A stretch of DNA of 64,000 nucleotides from Chimaeribacter coloradensis (GTDB taxonomy: Bacteria; Pseudomonadota; Gammaproteobacteria; Enterobacterales; Enterobacteriaceae), in the NCBI RefSeq assembly GCF_002858715.1, contig NZ_PJZH01000002.1:248001-312000 (forward strand), written 5' to 3'. This document shows positions 8,522 through 18,998 of this stretch, one piece after another; within the stretch, counting starts at the first letter, position 1, and every line of letters begins with the position of its first letter. The notes below the pieces were generated by a model, which had not been told where the DNA came from, ran no database searches, and saw only the letters and a program-made list of their open reading frames with translations. Made by a program: the position numbers and the translations under genes.

Positions 8522-10876
8522 ATGAATCCTGAGCGTTCCGAACGCATAGAAATCCCCGTATTGCCTCTGCGCGATGTGGTGGTCTATCCGCACATGGTGA
8601 TCCCGTTGTTTGTTGGCCGGGAAAAATCGATACGGTGCCTTGAAGCCGCAATGGATCACGATAAGAAGATCATGCTGGTGGCGCAAAAAGAGGCCTCAAC
8701 GGATGAACCTGGCGTCAACGATCTGTTTTCTGTCGGTACGGTAGCGTCTATTCTGCAAATGCTGAAGCTGCCGGACGGCACGGTAAAAGTGCTGGTTGAA
8801 GGGTTGCAGCGTGCGCGTATTACCACGCTTTCCGATAACGGCGAGCACTTTGCCGCCGAAGCGGAGTACCTGGACTCGCCGGCCATTGATGAGCGTGAGC
8901 AGGAAGTCCTGGTGCGCACGGCCATCAATCAGTTTGAAGGCTACATCAAGCTCAATAAAAAAATTCCGCCGGAAGTGCTGACCTCCCTGAACAGCATTGA
9001 CGATGCCGCCCGCCTGGCTGACACCATCGCCGCCCATATGCCGCTGAAACTGGCTGACAAGCAGTCTGTACTGGAGATGTTCGACATTACCGAACGTCTG
9101 GAGTACCTGATGGCGATGATGGAATCTGAGATCGATCTGTTGCAGGTGGAGAAACGCATCCGCAACCGCGTCAAAAAACAGATGGAAAAGAGCCAGCGTG
9201 AGTACTATCTGAATGAGCAGATGAAGGCGATTCAGAAAGAGCTTGGCGAAATGGATGACGCGCCGGATGAAAACGAAGCGCTGAAACGCAAAATTGACGC
9301 GGCCAAAATGCCGAAAGAGGCCAAGGAAAAAACCGAAGCTGAGCTGCAGAAGCTGAAAATGATGTCGCCGATGTCCGCTGAGGCCACGGTGGTGCGCAGC
9401 TACATCGACTGGATGTTGCAGGTGCCGTGGAATGCCCGCAGCAAGGTGAAAAAAGATCTGGTCAAGGCGCAGGAAGTGCTCGATACCGATCACTACGGCC
9501 TGGAGCGGGTCAAGGATCGCATCCTTGAGTACCTCGCCGTGCAGAGCCGCGTCAGCAAAATCAAAGGCCCGATCCTTTGCCTGGTGGGGCCGCCGGGGGT
9601 AGGTAAGACCTCCCTGGGCCAGTCCATTGCACGGGCCACCGGCCGCCAGTATGTGCGTATGGCGCTGGGCGGCGTGCGTGATGAGGCGGAAATCCGCGGT
9701 CACCGCCGTACTTACATCGGCTCCATGCCGGGCAAACTGATCCAGAAAATGGCGAAAGTCGGGGTGCGTAACCCGCTGTTCCTGCTGGATGAGATCGACA
9801 AGATGTCCTCGGACATGCGCGGCGACCCGGCGTCTGCCCTGCTGGAAGTGCTGGACCCGGAACAGAACGTGGCGTTTAACGACCACTATCTGGAAGTGGA
9901 TTACGATCTCTCCGATGTGATGTTTGTGGCGACCTCAAACTCCATGAACATCCCGGCTCCGCTGCTGGACCGTATGGAAGTGATTCGTCTCTCCGGTTAT
10001 ACCGAAGATGAGAAGCTCAACATTGCCAAGCAGCACCTGCTGCCGAAGCAGATTGAGCGTAACGCGTTGAAGAAAAGCGAAATCACGGTGGAGGACAGTG
10101 CCATTGTCGGCATTATCCGTTACTACACCCGTGAAGCCGGGGTACGTAGCCTGGAGCGTGAAATCTCCAAACTCTGCCGCAAGGCAGTGAAACAGCTGCT
10201 GATGGATAAAACCCTCAAGCACATCACCATTTCCGGCGACAACCTGAAGGATTACCTCGGGGTGCAGCGCGTGGATTACGGCCGGGCCGACACGGAAAAC
10301 CGCGTTGGTCAGGTAACGGGCCTCGCCTGGACGGAAGTGGGCGGTGACCTGCTGACTATCGAAACCGCCTGTGTGCCGGGCAAAGGCAAACTGACCTACA
10401 CCGGTTCGCTGGGTGAAGTGATGCAGGAGTCGATCCAGGCTGCCCTGACGGTGGTGCGTGCGCGTGCGGATAAGCTGGGTATCAACCCGGACTTCTACGA
10501 AAAACGCGACATCCACGTGCATGTGCCGGAAGGCGCGACGCCGAAGGATGGCCCAAGCGCCGGTATCGCCATGTGTACTGCGCTGGTCTCCTGCCTGACA
10601 GGGAACCCGGTGCGTGCCGACGTCGCCATGACCGGTGAAATCACCCTGCGCGGTCAGGTACTGCCGATTGGCGGCCTGAAAGAGAAGCTGCTGGCTGCCC
10701 ATCGCGGCGGCATCAAAGTGGTGCTGATCCCGGATGAGAACCGTCGCGATCTGGAAGAGATTCCGGATAACGTGATTGCCGATCTGGAGATCCACCCGGT
10801 TAAGCGCATCGATGATGTGCTGAACCTGGCGCTGCAAAACCCGGCATTTGGCGCACAGCCGGTCGCGGCTAAATAA
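8522..10876 (+). CDS. lon: Lon, ATP-dependent serine protease
   Basis: Cytoplasmic AAA+ protease for misfolded and short-lived regulators (SulA, RcsA and others). The frame is open for 37 more codons upstream, but [18 protein letters not shown] at 8522 gives 784 residues, exactly E. coli Lon, and the promoter lies after the upstream ATG. Domains: N-terminal substrate domain, coiled middle, Walker A GPPGVGKT (about 356-363), Walker [11 protein letters not shown], and the protease domain with catalytic serine in [11 protein letters not shown] and lysine in [16 protein letters not shown]. Confidence 0.98.
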   Translation: MNPERSERIEIPVLPLRDVVVYPHMVIPLFVGREKSIRCLEAAMDHDKKIMLVAQKEASTDEPGVNDLFSVGTVASILQMLKLPDGTVKVLVEGLQRARITTLSDNGEHFAAEAEYLDSPAIDEREQEVLVRTAINQFEGYIKLNKKIPPEVLTSLNSIDDAARLADTIAAHMPLKLADKQSVLEMFDITERLEYLMAMMESEIDLLQVEKRIRNRVKKQMEKSQREYYLNEQMKAIQKELGEMDDAPDENEALKRKIDAAKMPKEAKEKTEAELQKLKMMSPMSAEATVVRSYIDWMLQVPWNARSKVKKDLVKAQEVLDTDHYGLERVKDRILEYLAVQSRVSKIKGPILCLVGPPGVGKTSLGQSIARATGRQYVRMALGGVRDEAEIRGHRRTYIGSMPGKLIQKMAKVGVRNPLFLLDEIDKMSSDMRGDPASALLEVLDPEQNVAFNDHYLEVDYDLSDVMFVATSNSMNIPAPLLDRMEVIRLSGYTEDEKLNIAKQHLLPKQIERNALKKSEITVEDSAIVGIIRYYTREAGVRSLEREISKLCRKAVKQLLMDKTLKHITISGDNLKDYLGVQRVDYGRADTENRVGQVTGLAWTEVGGDLLTIETACVPGKGKLTYTGSLGEVMQESIQAALTVVRARADKLGINPDFYEKRDIHVHVPEGATPKDGPSAGIAMCTALVSCLTGNPVRADVAMTGEITLRGQVLPIGGLKEKLLAAHRGGIKVVLIPDENRRDLEEIPDNVIADLEIHPVKRIDDVLNLALQNPAFGAQPVAAK

Positions 10877-10902
10877 GTTCCGATGCCATAAGCGTGATCA
10901 GA

Positions 10903-10937
10903 AGCGGGCAGGTCAGTATGATCTGCCCGCTTTTTTT
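10903..10937 (+). terminator. Terminator after lon
   Basis: Stem AGCGGGCA/TGCCCGCT (10903-10910 with 10924-10931), extended inwards by four further pairs, followed by TTTTTT. Confidence 0.9.
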
Positions 10938-11078
10938 ATGCCTTTTACCCGGCAGACGCGCGCCGGCAGGGCGGGCGGCGGCGGCTTGCATAGGCCCGGC
11001 AGGCTTGATATAAAAGCAGCGCAGCCGCGCATCCAGGACTTTTCAGCGCGGCTAAAGATTTTAAAAGGGGATGAATAA

Positions 11079-11351
11079 GTGAATAAATCACAACTGATCG
11101 ACAACATTGCCGCAGGGGCTGACATTTCTAAAGCCGCGGCAGGACGTGTTCTGGATGCCATTATCGAGGCGGTGACCGACAGCCTGAAGCAGGGCGAGGA
11201 TGTGGCGCTGGTAGGGTTCGGCACCTTTGCCGTACGTGAGCGGGCAGCCCGTACCGGGCGCAACCCGCAGACCGGGAAAGAGATCGCGATTCCAGCGGCA
11301 AAAGTCCCGGGTTTCCGTGCAGGTAAAGCGTTGAAAGATTCAGTAAACTAA
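11079..11351 (+). CDS. hupB: DNA-binding protein HU subunit beta
   Basis: Histone-like protein that bends DNA and compacts the nucleoid as HU-alpha/beta or beta/beta dimers. It is 90 residues long and starts with GTG (11079-11081), as the E. coli gene does, preceded by AAAAGGGG. The sequence [23 protein letters not shown] and the beta-arm signature [21 protein letters not shown] with the intercalating proline are intact. It has its own terminator. Confidence 0.97.
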   Translation: MNKSQLIDNIAAGADISKAAAGRVLDAIIEAVTDSLKQGEDVALVGFGTFAVRERAARTGRNPQTGKEIAIPAAKVPGFRAGKALKDSVN

Positions 11352-11435
11352 TCAGCGGCAGGGTGTTTGTGTGACAGGCGCGGTTTGCCTCAAACTATCA
11401 CCTGACGTCACTTGCCTGGTAAGGTAAGATACAAG

Positions 11436-11463
11436 GCGCATCAAAAACGATGCGCTTTTTTTA
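11436..11463 (+). terminator. Terminator after hupB
   Basis: Stem GCGCATC/GATGCGC (11436-11442 with 11449-11455) with loop AAAAAC and a T-run to about 11462. Confidence 0.88.
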
Positions 11464-11601
11464 TTTGCAGCACAGGCAGGATGCGGGTTTTAACCCGGTT
11501 TACCTGACCTTTCGCGCTACCGCGCAGCGGCGCAGGATGCGCCGGGCATCAATGCCTGCGCAGGGTTGTTAATCTCTACTACAGCGGAGTGTTGTCACAC
11601 T

Positions 11602-13482
11602 ATGATGGACAATTTACGCGCGGCCTCTAACCATGTCGTGCTCAAGATCATCCTGGCTCTCATTATCCTGTCCTTTGTTCTGACCGGGGTGGGCAACTAC
11701 CTGATCGGTGGCTCCGGCGACTACGCCGCGAAGGTGAACGGCCAGGAGATTACCCGCGCCCAGTTTGAGCAGGCCTTCCAGAATGAACGTGCCCGTATGC
11801 AGCAGCAACTGGGTGAGCAATTTTCCGTACTGGCCGGCAACGAGCAATATATGCAGCAGTTGCGCCAGCAGGTGCTGAACCAGCTGATCGACGTTACCCT
11901 GATTGACCAGTACGCCAAAAAACTGGGCATCGCCATCAGTGACGGGCAGGTCAGGCAGAGCATCCTGAAGACGCCCGCCTTCCAGACCAATAACCAGTTC
12001 GATAACGAGAAATACCTGGCAATGGTGCGCGGCAGCGGCTACACGCCGGACGGCTACGCACAGGTTGTGCGCCGCCAGTTGCAGGCACAACAGCTGAACC
12101 AGGTGTACGGCGGCAGCGAATTTGTGTTGCCGGGCGAAACCGACAGCCTGGCTGCGCTGGTGTTGCAGGAGCGGGATGTCCGCGTGGCCGCGTTTGATAC
12201 CGACGCCCTGGCTGCCAAACAGACGGCAACCGACGAGGAGCTGAAAGGTTACTACGATCAGCACCAGAATGAATTCATCGCCCCGCAGCAGCTGAAAGTC
12301 AGCTACCTGGAGATGGACGCCGCGGCCCTGCAGGACAAGGTAACCGTCACGGATGCCGACGTGGCCGCCTACTACGATCAGCATAAAAGCAGCTTTGGCC
12401 AGCCGGAGCGCAAGAAGTTTGCGGTGATTGTCCTGAAGTCCCAGGCTGACGCAGAGGCCGTACTGGCTGAGCTGAAGAAAGGCGAAGATTTTGCGGCGCT
12501 CGCCAAAACCAAATCCACCGATACTTTTACCGGCAAACGCGGCGGTGAACTGGACTGGATGGAGCCGGAAACCACGCTGGACGATTTTAAAAACGCCAAC
12601 CTGACGGAAAAAGGCCAGATTTCCGGCGTGATTAAGTCCTCTTCGGGCTACCTGATCCTGCGTTTGAACGATCTGGAGCCGGCAAAGCTGAAGCCGTTGG
12701 ATGAAGTGCGCAATGATGTGCTGGCCAAGCTGAAGCAGGAGAAAGCGCTGGACGCTTACTACACGCTGCAACAGAAAGTCAGCGAAGCCGCCACCAATGA
12801 CAACGAGTCCCTGGCCTCGGCGGAAGAGGTGTCCGGCATTAAAGCGGTTCACACTGACTGGTTCACCCAGCAGACCCTGCCGCAGGCGCTGAACAGCAAG
12901 CCGGTAGTGGATGCCCTGTTTGATGGCTCGCTGTTGGGCGAGGGCGGTTCTCCGGGCAGCAACTCCAACGTCATCACCACAGATGGCGACCGCGCCTTTG
13001 TCGTGCGGGTGGATGCGCACAAACCACAGGGCGTGAAGCCGTTCGCGGAAGTGCGTGACGCCGTGGTGGCTCAGGTGAAACATCAGAAAGCCCAGGCGCA
13101 GGCGCAGGCTGAGGCACAAAAAGTGCTGGCTGAGCTGAAGCAGGGCAAAGGGGATGAGGCGCTGAAAGCTGCCGGCCTGAGCTTTGGCACCACGCAGAAA
13201 GTGTTGCGTTCCCAGCAGCCTTCCGCGTTTGAGCAGAGCATCTATGCCCTGCCGCACCCGCAAGCAGGCAAGCCGAACTACGGCGTGACCCAGGATGAAA
13301 AAGGCAACGTGGTGATCGTCGCCCTGGATGCCGTCAACCCAGGCAAGCTGCCGGCGGATGAAGTGGCGAACTTCTCCGGCCAGATCAAAGAGGGTGCCAC
13401 CAACATCACCTTTGATGCGCTGATTGCCGGCCTGCGTCAGTCTGCCAAAATCAAAATGGGCAGCGCGGCACAAGTGCAGTAG
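11602..13482 (+). CDS. ppiD: PpiD, periplasmic chaperone anchored in the inner membrane
   Basis: Membrane-anchored periplasmic folding factor near the SecYEG translocon. The chosen ATG (11602) gives MMDNLRAASNHVVLKII, matching E. coli MMDSLRTAANSLVLKII, and 626 residues (623 in E. coli). There is one N-terminal membrane helix (about residues 15-35), then a SurA-like N domain, a parvulin-type domain (about 265-355, with KKGEDFAALAKTKSTD and GGELDWMEPE), and a C-terminal lobe. Transcribed alone, with a terminator at 13517. Confidence 0.96.
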   Translation: MMDNLRAASNHVVLKIILALIILSFVLTGVGNYLIGGSGDYAAKVNGQEITRAQFEQAFQNERARMQQQLGEQFSVLAGNEQYMQQLRQQVLNQLIDVTLIDQYAKKLGIAISDGQVRQSILKTPAFQTNNQFDNEKYLAMVRGSGYTPDGYAQVVRRQLQAQQLNQVYGGSEFVLPGETDSLAALVLQERDVRVAAFDTDALAAKQTATDEELKGYYDQHQNEFIAPQQLKVSYLEMDAAALQDKVTVTDADVAAYYDQHKSSFGQPERKKFAVIVLKSQADAEAVLAELKKGEDFAALAKTKSTDTFTGKRGGELDWMEPETTLDDFKNANLTEKGQISGVIKSSSGYLILRLNDLEPAKLKPLDEVRNDVLAKLKQEKALDAYYTLQQKVSEAATNDNESLASAEEVSGIKAVHTDWFTQQTLPQALNSKPVVDALFDGSLLGEGGSPGSNSNVITTDGDRAFVVRVDAHKPQGVKPFAEVRDAVVAQVKHQKAQAQAQAEAQKVLAELKQGKGDEALKAAGLSFGTTQKVLRSQQPSAFEQSIYALPHPQAGKPNYGVTQDEKGNVVIVALDAVNPGKLPADEVANFSGQIKEGATNITFDALIAGLRQSAKIKMGSAAQVQ

Positions 13483-13516
13483 CGCTTCCAGAAAAATGTA
13501 ATCCGTTGCAACACAC

Positions 13517-13541
13517 AAAGGCCGCTTTCGCGGCCTTTTCC
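13517..13541 (+). terminator. Terminator after ppiD
   Basis: Stem AAAGGCCGC/GCGGCCTTT (13517-13525 with 13530-13538), loop TTTC, short T-run. Confidence 0.75.
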
Positions 13542-13619
13542 ACATCTATTATCTGGTCTTTGTATCTGTTTCTGCTTTTCGGCATGGTGTGCGTGCTGAA
13601 CAACACAAGGAGAAACAGC

Positions 13620-13982
13620 ATGAAAAAATTAGGTATTACCTCACTGTCCCTCGCCCTGGCATTGGGGCTGTCTACCCTGCCGGTGATGCTCCATGCCGCC
13701 CCCAACAGCGAAACCACCACGGCTGCGGCACCGGCTAAAAAAGCGGAAAAAGCCCCTGAAGCCAGGGCCGCGGCAGCGCCCCAGGAGGAGAAGGTCAACC
13801 TCAATACCGCAGATGCGCAGGCGCTCTCTGACGGGTTAAACGGCGTTGGCCTGAAAAAAGCGGAGGCCATCGTCCGTTACCGTGAGGAGTCCGGGCCGTT
13901 CACCGCGGTGGATCAGTTGCAGGAAGTCCCCGGCATCGGGCCGTCCCTGGTGGAGCGCAACCGTGACCGGATGGTTTTGTGA
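13620..13982 (+). CDS. ybaV: YbaV, ComEA-type helix-hairpin-helix protein
   Basis: Small exported protein with a DNA-binding-type helix-hairpin-helix domain; its role in enterobacteria is not settled. The ATG at 13620 follows AAGGAGAAACAGC and gives 120 residues (123 in E. coli). A signal peptide MKKLGITSLSLALALG ends near AHA/AAP, an Ala/Pro/Lys-rich linker follows, and two HhH motifs are visible (VNLNTADAQAL...GVGLKKAEAIVRYREE and FTAVDQLQEVPGIGPSLVERN). It lies between ppiD and fadM, the usual place. Confidence 0.92.
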   Translation: MKKLGITSLSLALALGLSTLPVMLHAAPNSETTTAAAPAKKAEKAPEARAAAAPQEEKVNLNTADAQALSDGLNGVGLKKAEAIVRYREESGPFTAVDQLQEVPGIGPSLVERNRDRMVL

Positions 13983-14054
13983 GGCGCTTCGCGTTGCCTT
14001 ACGCTTTTCTTCACCGGATGAGGCTTTCTGCTACGCTCAGTAAGTGATCCGACC

Positions 14055-14076
14055 AGTGCGCCTGCGGGCGCACTTT
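14055..14076 (+). terminator. Possible weak terminator between ybaV and fadM
   Basis: Stem AGTGCGCC/GGCGCACT (14055-14062 with 14067-14074) followed only by TTA. The stem is good but the T-run is short, so it may instead be a stabilising hairpin. Confidence 0.4.
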
Positions 14077-14141
14077 ACGCCGGTGTCAGGCTTTATCGCG
14101 ATGCCGCGTCCACCGTTTATGTCAGGAGAGAAAGAGCCGCT

Positions 14142-14558
14142 ATGCAGACCTTTATTAAAGTCCGGGGATTTCATATTGATGTTTACCAGCACGTTAACAA
14201 TGCCCGCTATCTTGAGTTTCTGGAGGAAGCCCGCTGGGAGTGGCTGTCAGCGCTGGAGGGGTTTCAATGGATGAAAGCGCGCCAGATCGCCTTTATCGTG
14301 GTGAACATCAATATTAACTATCGGCTGCCTGCGGTGCTGGGTGACCTGTTGCAGATCGACAGCCGGCTGGAACGCCTCAACGGGCGCAGCGGGGTGGTCA
14401 GCCAGGTGGTGACGCGCAACGGGGACGCCATTGCCGATGCCGCACTGACCTTCGTCTGTATTGATCTGAAAACCCAGAAAGCGCTGCCGCTGGAAGGGGA
14501 GTTGCTGGAGAAGTTACGCCAGCTTGAACAGCAGGACAGAGACCTGCCTGCGGGCTGA
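14142..14558 (+). CDS. fadM: FadM-type acyl-CoA thioesterase (YbaW)
   Basis: Hot-dog-fold thioesterase that hydrolyses long-chain acyl-CoA intermediates during fatty-acid breakdown. It has 138 residues (132 in E. coli). The family motif DVYQHVNNARYLEFLEEARWEW contains the conserved aspartate/histidine/asparagine group near residues 13-20. A ribosome site AGGAGAG precedes the ATG. Convergent with queC. A hairpin GATCAC...GTGATC with a GC core (14633-14659) between the two genes lacks a T-run but may serve both. Confidence 0.93.
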   Translation: MQTFIKVRGFHIDVYQHVNNARYLEFLEEARWEWLSALEGFQWMKARQIAFIVVNININYRLPAVLGDLLQIDSRLERLNGRSGVVSQVVTRNGDAIADAALTFVCIDLKTQKALPLEGELLEKLRQLEQQDRDLPAG

Positions 14559-14686
14559 CCGGCATTGTGCCGCGATCGTCTCTCTGCGGCCCGATCTTTA
14601 TCAGGAAGGGAAGATCCACTACACGCGGTAATGATCACACCCCGGCGCGGGGCGTGATCGGTATCAGAAAGAGGGGGCGAACCCGG

Positions 14687-15385
14687 TTACTGCAGGCCGC
14701 TTTTATGTTTCAGGCTAGCCATGACACCGGCACGGTCTTGCTGATAAACCGCCAGGCCGTTCGCCCGCAGGTGGCAGGCGGCGCATTCACCGCAGCCGTC
14801 ACCCTGAATGCCGTTGTAACAGGTAAGGGTATCGCGGCGAATGCGCTCCAGCTGCCCGTAGTAGTCGGCCAGCGCCCAGGTTTCCGCTTTGTTCAGCCAC
14901 ATCAGCGGCGTTTCAAACCGGACATCCCGCGCCAGGCCGAGGGAAACGGCCTGGTTCAGCGCTTTGACGAATTCGTCCCGGCAATCCGGGTAGCCGGAGA
15001 AGTCCGTTTCGCAGACGCCGGTAATCACGGCTTCCGCCTCAATCTGGTAGGCGTAAATAGAGGCCAGCGTCAGGAACAGGATATTGCGCCCCGGCACAAA
15101 GGTGCTGGGCAACGCACCGGCGGCTTCGCTGCCATAGCTGGGGACCGGGATGTTATCCCGCGTGAGGCTGCTGATGGCCAGTTCATTTAACAGGCCGACA
15201 TCCAGCACCTTATGCGCGCGCGCGCCCAGTGCTGCCGAGAGGGTTTGCGCCACCTCGATTTCTGCCCGGTGCCGCTGCCCGTAGTCGAAGGTGATGCAGT
15301 GTACTTCATCATACTGCGCCAGCGCCTGGATCAGGCAGGTGGTCGAGTCCTGGCCGCCACTGAACACCACTACTGCTCGTTTCAT
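14687..15385 (-). CDS. queC: QueC, 7-cyano-7-deazaguanine synthase
   Basis: ATP-dependent enzyme converting 7-carboxy-7-deazaguanine to preQ0 in the queuosine tRNA-modification pathway. It has 232 residues (231 in E. coli). The PP-loop [13 protein letters not shown] lies near the N-terminus (about residues 9-21), and a zinc-binding cysteine cluster (CYNG...[13 protein letters not shown]) near the C-terminus. It adjoins fadM as in E. coli, but E. coli ybaE and cof are absent on the other side. Confidence 0.96.
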   Translation of the reverse strand: MKRAVVVFSGGQDSTTCLIQALAQYDEVHCITFDYGQRHRAEIEVAQTLSAALGARAHKVLDVGLLNELAISSLTRDNIPVPSYGSEAAGALPSTFVPGRNILFLTLASIYAYQIEAEAVITGVCETDFSGYPDCRDEFVKALNQAVSLGLARDVRFETPLMWLNKAETWALADYYGQLERIRRDTLTCYNGIQGDGCGECAACHLRANGLAVYQQDRAGVMASLKHKSGLQ

Positions 15386-15495
15386 GTCATGCTTACCTTT
15401 TTATCATGCAAGCCCGGCTGGGGTTCTGCCGGGTATCAATCACTATAGGGTACTTTCCCCGGTGTGGTTTGAACAGCTGTGCGGCGGCGGGCGGC

Positions 15496-16548
15496 TTAAC
15501 CGCCGGCAATACCCGGTATCAGGCGCTGCAAAAAGGGTGTGGTGTCGCCGATATGGGCGCTGACCCATTCATCGTTGTAGTAGGTGTCCGGGTAACGTTC
15601 ACCGCTGTCACACAGCAGGGTCACAATCGAGCCTTGCTCACCGCGCGCCCGCATCTCAGTGGCCAGCAGCAGCGCGCCATAGAGGTTGGTACCGGTTGAC
15701 GCCCCGGCCCGCCGCCCCAGCATGCGCGTCAGCCAGGTCAGCGCCGCCATGCTGGCAGCGTCCGGCACCTGAATCATCCGGTCAATGACGTCAGGGATGA
15801 AGGACGGTTCCACGCGCGGGCGGCCGATGCCTTCAATCCGGCTGCCGCAGGCGCGGGTAAGCTGGGGATTGCGCTGGTGGAAGTAGTCGAAAAACACTGA
15901 GTTTTCCGGGTCTACCACCACCAGTTGAGTGTCATGGCCCTGATAACGGATATAGCGCCCGAGGGTGGCGGACGTTCCGCCGGTGCCGGCCCCCATCACC
16001 ACATAACGTGGGATGGGAAAAGGCTCGCGTGACATCTGGCGGTAAATGCTGTCGGCGATGTTATTGTTGCCGCGCCAGTCAGTAGCCCGTTCCGCATAGG
16101 TAAACTGATCCATATAGTGGCCGCCCAGATCGTGGGCCAGATGTTCAGAAGCGGCGTAGATCTGCCCGGTGTGCTCCACAAAGTGGCAGCGGCCGCCATA
16201 AAATTCAATCTGCTCGATTTTACGGCGGGCCGTCCCCGCGGGCATCACCGCGATAAACGGCAGCCCCAGCAGCCGGGCAAAATAGGCTTCAGAGATGGCA
16301 GTGCTGCCGGAAGAGGCCTCAATTACCGGGGTGTTTTCACGCAGCCAGCCATTGCAAAGCGCATAGAGAAACAGCGAGCGCGCCAGGCGGTGCTTCAGGC
16401 TGCCGCTGGGGTGTGTGCTCTCATCTTTCAGGTAGAGGGCAATCCCCGGGAAATCCGGCAGCGGCAGGCGGATCAGGTGAGTGTCGGCAGAGCGCTGGAA
16501 ATCGGCGTCAATTTCGTGAATGGCGCGTCTGACCCAGGAAGCAGTCAT
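15496..16548 (-). CDS. ccdA: PLP-dependent cysteine desulfhydrase, CcdA-like
   Basis: Member of the cysteine-synthase fold family (type II PLP enzymes). PLP lysine is probably K52 in [11 protein letters not shown], the phosphate-binding loop is [12 protein letters not shown], and an asparagine/serine loop [12 protein letters not shown] is present. The ATG at 16548 follows GGGAGA with proper spacing and gives 350 residues; a TTG five codons upstream is less likely. It is divergent from an Lrp-family regulator gene. In Pantoea ananatis the pair ccdR/ccdA is a cysteine-inducible system that degrades excess cysteine to pyruvate, ammonia and sulfide. I assign the name by this arrangement and family; exact substrate is inference. 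Confidence 0.75.
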   Translation of the reverse strand: MTASWVRRAIHEIDADFQRSADTHLIRLPLPDFPGIALYLKDESTHPSGSLKHRLARSLFLYALCNGWLRENTPVIEASSGSTAISEAYFARLLGLPFIAVMPAGTARRKIEQIEFYGGRCHFVEHTGQIYAASEHLAHDLGGHYMDQFTYAERATDWRGNNNIADSIYRQMSREPFPIPRYVVMGAGTGGTSATLGRYIRYQGHDTQLVVVDPENSVFFDYFHQRNPQLTRACGSRIEGIGRPRVEPSFIPDVIDRMIQVPDAASMAALTWLTRMLGRRAGASTGTNLYGALLLATEMRARGEQGSIVTLLCDSGERYPDTYYNDEWVSAHIGDTTPFLQRLIPGIAGG

Positions 16549-16645
16549 AACATCTCCCGGCAAGGGCAGTGAATTGAGGGTAGCTAAGGGTACGCGGTTA
16601 GCGGGAAAAAAGGGTTGCTATCTTGCCTGTGAAATGGCGACATAG

Positions 16646-16660
16646 GAGAAAATTTTTCTC
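16646..16660. promoter_or_regulatory. Palindrome, candidate CcdR operator
   Basis: GAGAAAATTTTTCTC, a near-perfect palindrome, lies in the 124-base ccdA/ccdR gap, 12 bases before the ccdR start codon and overlapping its leader. Its position suits autoregulation by an Lrp-type regulator. Assignment is inference. Confidence 0.5.
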
Positions 16661-16672
16661 AGGAGGCCCCGT

Positions 16673-17134
16673 ATGTTAGATAAAATCGATCGTACGCTGT
16701 TGCGCCGGCTGCAACAGGACTGCACGTTATCGCTTCAGGCGCTGGCCGAGTCGGTCAACCTGACGGCCACACCCTGCTGGAAACGGCTGAAAAGGCTGGA
16801 GGACAACGGGTATATCCGTGGGCGGGTGGCATTACTCGACGGGGAGAAACTGGGCCTGGGGCTGACAGCGTTTATGCTGGTCAAAACCCAGCAGCACAAC
16901 CGCGAGTGGTATCAGCATTTTGTCAGCCAGACGGAGCAGATGCCGGAGGTGCTGGCCTTCTACCGGATGACCGGCGAGTATGATTACCTGCTGCAAATCC
17001 AGGTGGCTGACATGAAAAGCTACGACATTTTCTATAAAAAACTGGTAAACGGGGTGCCCGGGCTGATTGAGGTGACCTCCAGTTTTGCGATGGAAAGGAT
17101 TAAATACACCACGGCCCTGCCGCTGCCGGAATAA
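16673..17134 (+). CDS. decR: Lrp/AsnC-family regulator, DecR (YbaO) / CcdR
   Basis: Cysteine-responsive Lrp-family transcription factor. It has 153 residues (152 in E. coli YbaO/DecR). An N-terminal winged helix-turn-helix ([47 protein letters not shown]) is followed by the RAM-type effector domain ([20 protein letters not shown]). In E. coli it activates a cysteine desulfidase operon elsewhere; here, as in P. ananatis, a desulfhydrase gene lies divergently beside it, the likely target. mdlAB follow downstream. Confidence 0.9.
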   Translation: MLDKIDRTLLRRLQQDCTLSLQALAESVNLTATPCWKRLKRLEDNGYIRGRVALLDGEKLGLGLTAFMLVKTQQHNREWYQHFVSQTEQMPEVLAFYRMTGEYDYLLQIQVADMKSYDIFYKKLVNGVPGLIEVTSSFAMERIKYTTALPLPE

Positions 17135-17228
17135 CCGGCACCACATCGCTTTTTTCCCCGCTTCTTCTATGCTGCTGGGGGGAAAGGGTCTGATGCAGGG
17201 ACGCTTCATTTTTTGGGAATAACATCTT

Positions 17229-18998
17229 GTGAGATTGTTTGCACAACTAGGCTGGTATTTTCGCCGGGAGTGGCGTCGCTATCTCGGTGCGATTGCACTG
17301 CTGATTATTATCGCAGGGCTGCAACTGCTGCCGCCAAAACTGGTGGGCGTGATTGTGGACGGCATCACCCAGAAACGGCTCTCCACGGCAGCGGTGCTGG
17401 GGTGGATTGGCGTGATTCTGATGACGTCCGTGGTGGTTTATCTGCTGCGTTATGTATGGCGTGTGCTGCTGTTTGGTGCCTCTTACCAACTGGCGGTGGA
17501 GCTGCGCGAGCGGTTCTACCGCCAGCTCAGCCGCCAGCACCCGGCCTTCTACCTGCGCCATCGCACCGGTGACCTGATTGCCCGCGCCACCAATGATGTG
17601 GACCGGGTGGTATTTGCTGCCGGGGAGGGGGTGCTGACGCTGGTGGACTCGCTGGTGATGGGCTGTGCGGTGCTGGTGGTAATGAGCACCCAGATCAGCT
17701 GGCAGCTCACACTGTTGTCACTGGTGCCGATGCCGATCATGGCGATGGTGATCAAACGCTACGGCGATCAGTTGCATCACCGTTTCAAAGCGGCCCAGGC
17801 GGCCTTCTCGTCACTGAATGACCAGACGCAGGAGAGCCTGACCAGCATCAGGATGATCAAGGCGTTTGGGCTGGAGGATCACCAGTCCGGTCAGTTCGCG
17901 CGCGTGGCCGCCGATGCCGGGGCGAAAAACCTGCGGGTGGCGCGGGTGGATGCCCGCTTCGACCCGACCATCTATATCGCCATCGGCATGGCTAACCTGC
18001 TGGCGATTGGCGGCGGCAGCTGGCTGGTGGTAAACGGCACGCTGACACTCGGCCAACTGACCAGTTTTGTGATGTATCTGGGGCTGATGATCTGGCCGAT
18101 GCTGGCGCTGGCCTGGATGTTCAATATTGTCGAGCGCGGCAGTGCCGCTTACAGCCGTATCCGTGGCTTGCTGAGGGAGGCACCGTCGGTGAAGGACGGC
18201 GACCAGCCGCTGCCGGCGGGGCGGGGCGAGTTGCAGGTTGAGATTGCGCGTTTCCACTACCCGGAAAACAGCCATGCGGCGCTGCATGATGTCAGTTTCC
18301 GCCTGCAGCCGGGGCAGATGCTCGGCCTGTGCGGCCCGACCGGGGCCGGGAAAAGTACCCTGCTGGGGCTGGTACAGCGCCAGTTTGACGTCAGCGAAGG
18401 GGAGATCCGGTATCACGGGCTTGCGTTGCAGACCATTAAACTGGATGCGTGGCGCGGGCGGCTGGCGGTCGTCAGCCAGACGCCGTTCCTCTTCTCCGAC
18501 AGCGTCGCGCAAAACATTGCCCTGGGCCGCCCGGAGGCGACCCCGGCGCAGATTGAGCAGGCCGCCCGGCTGGCCAGCGTGCATGAGGATATTCTGCGCC
18601 TGCCGCAGGGTTATGAAACAGAAGTGGGCGAGCGCGGGGTGATGCTCTCCGGCGGCCAGAAGCAGCGGATTGCCATTGCGCGGGCGCTGCTGCTGGAGGC
18701 GGAGATCCTGATCCTGGACGATGCGCTCTCCGCAGTGGATGGCCGCACCGAACATGAGATTCTCAGCAATCTGCGGCAGTGGGGCAGTAACCGCACGGTG
18801 ATCATCAGCGCGCACCGCCTCTCAGCATTGACCGAGGCCAGCGAAATTCTGGTATTCAACCAGGGCACCGTGATGCAGCGCGGCGATCATGAGACGCTGG
18901 CAGCCCAGCCCGGCTGGTACCGCGATATGTACCGTTATCAACAACTTGAAGCGGCTCTGGATGAACCGGCCGATCAGCAGGAGGCGCATGATGCCTAA
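17229..18998 (+). CDS. mdlA: MdlA, ABC exporter half-transporter (SmdA)
   Basis: One half of a heterodimeric type I ABC exporter (transmembrane domain fused to ATPase), likely a multidrug-type or lipid exporter; the substrate in E. coli is unsettled. It starts with GTG (17229) giving [19 protein letters not shown], like E. coli. It has 589 residues: membrane domain to about 320, then Walker [10 protein letters not shown], signature LSGGQKQR and Walker [12 protein letters not shown]. Asp replaces Glu at the catalytic position after Walker B (ILDD), the usual degenerate site of such heterodimers. The last 8 bases overlap mdlB. Confidence 0.95.
   Translation: MRLFAQLGWYFRREWRRYLGAIALLIIIAGLQLLPPKLVGVIVDGITQKRLSTAAVLGWIGVILMTSVVVYLLRYVWRVLLFGASYQLAVELRERFYRQLSRQHPAFYLRHRTGDLIARATNDVDRVVFAAGEGVLTLVDSLVMGCAVLVVMSTQISWQLTLLSLVPMPIMAMVIKRYGDQLHHRFKAAQAAFSSLNDQTQESLTSIRMIKAFGLEDHQSGQFARVAADAGAKNLRVARVDARFDPTIYIAIGMANLLAIGGGSWLVVNGTLTLGQLTSFVMYLGLMIWPMLALAWMFNIVERGSAAYSRIRGLLREAPSVKDGDQPLPAGRGELQVEIARFHYPENSHAALHDVSFRLQPGQMLGLCGPTGAGKSTLLGLVQRQFDVSEGEIRYHGLALQTIKLDAWRGRLAVVSQTPFLFSDSVAQNIALGRPEATPAQIEQAARLASVHEDILRLPQGYETEVGERGVMLSGGQKQRIAIARALLLEAEILILDDALSAVDGRTEHEILSNLRQWGSNRTVIISAHRLSALTEASEILVFNQGTVMQRGDHETLAAQPGWYRDMYRYQQLEAALDEPADQQEAHDA

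Noticed and set aside
11614-13545. 643-codon minus-strand frame opposite ppiD
   Set aside because: Antisense shadow produced by codon bias; composition is unlike a real protein.
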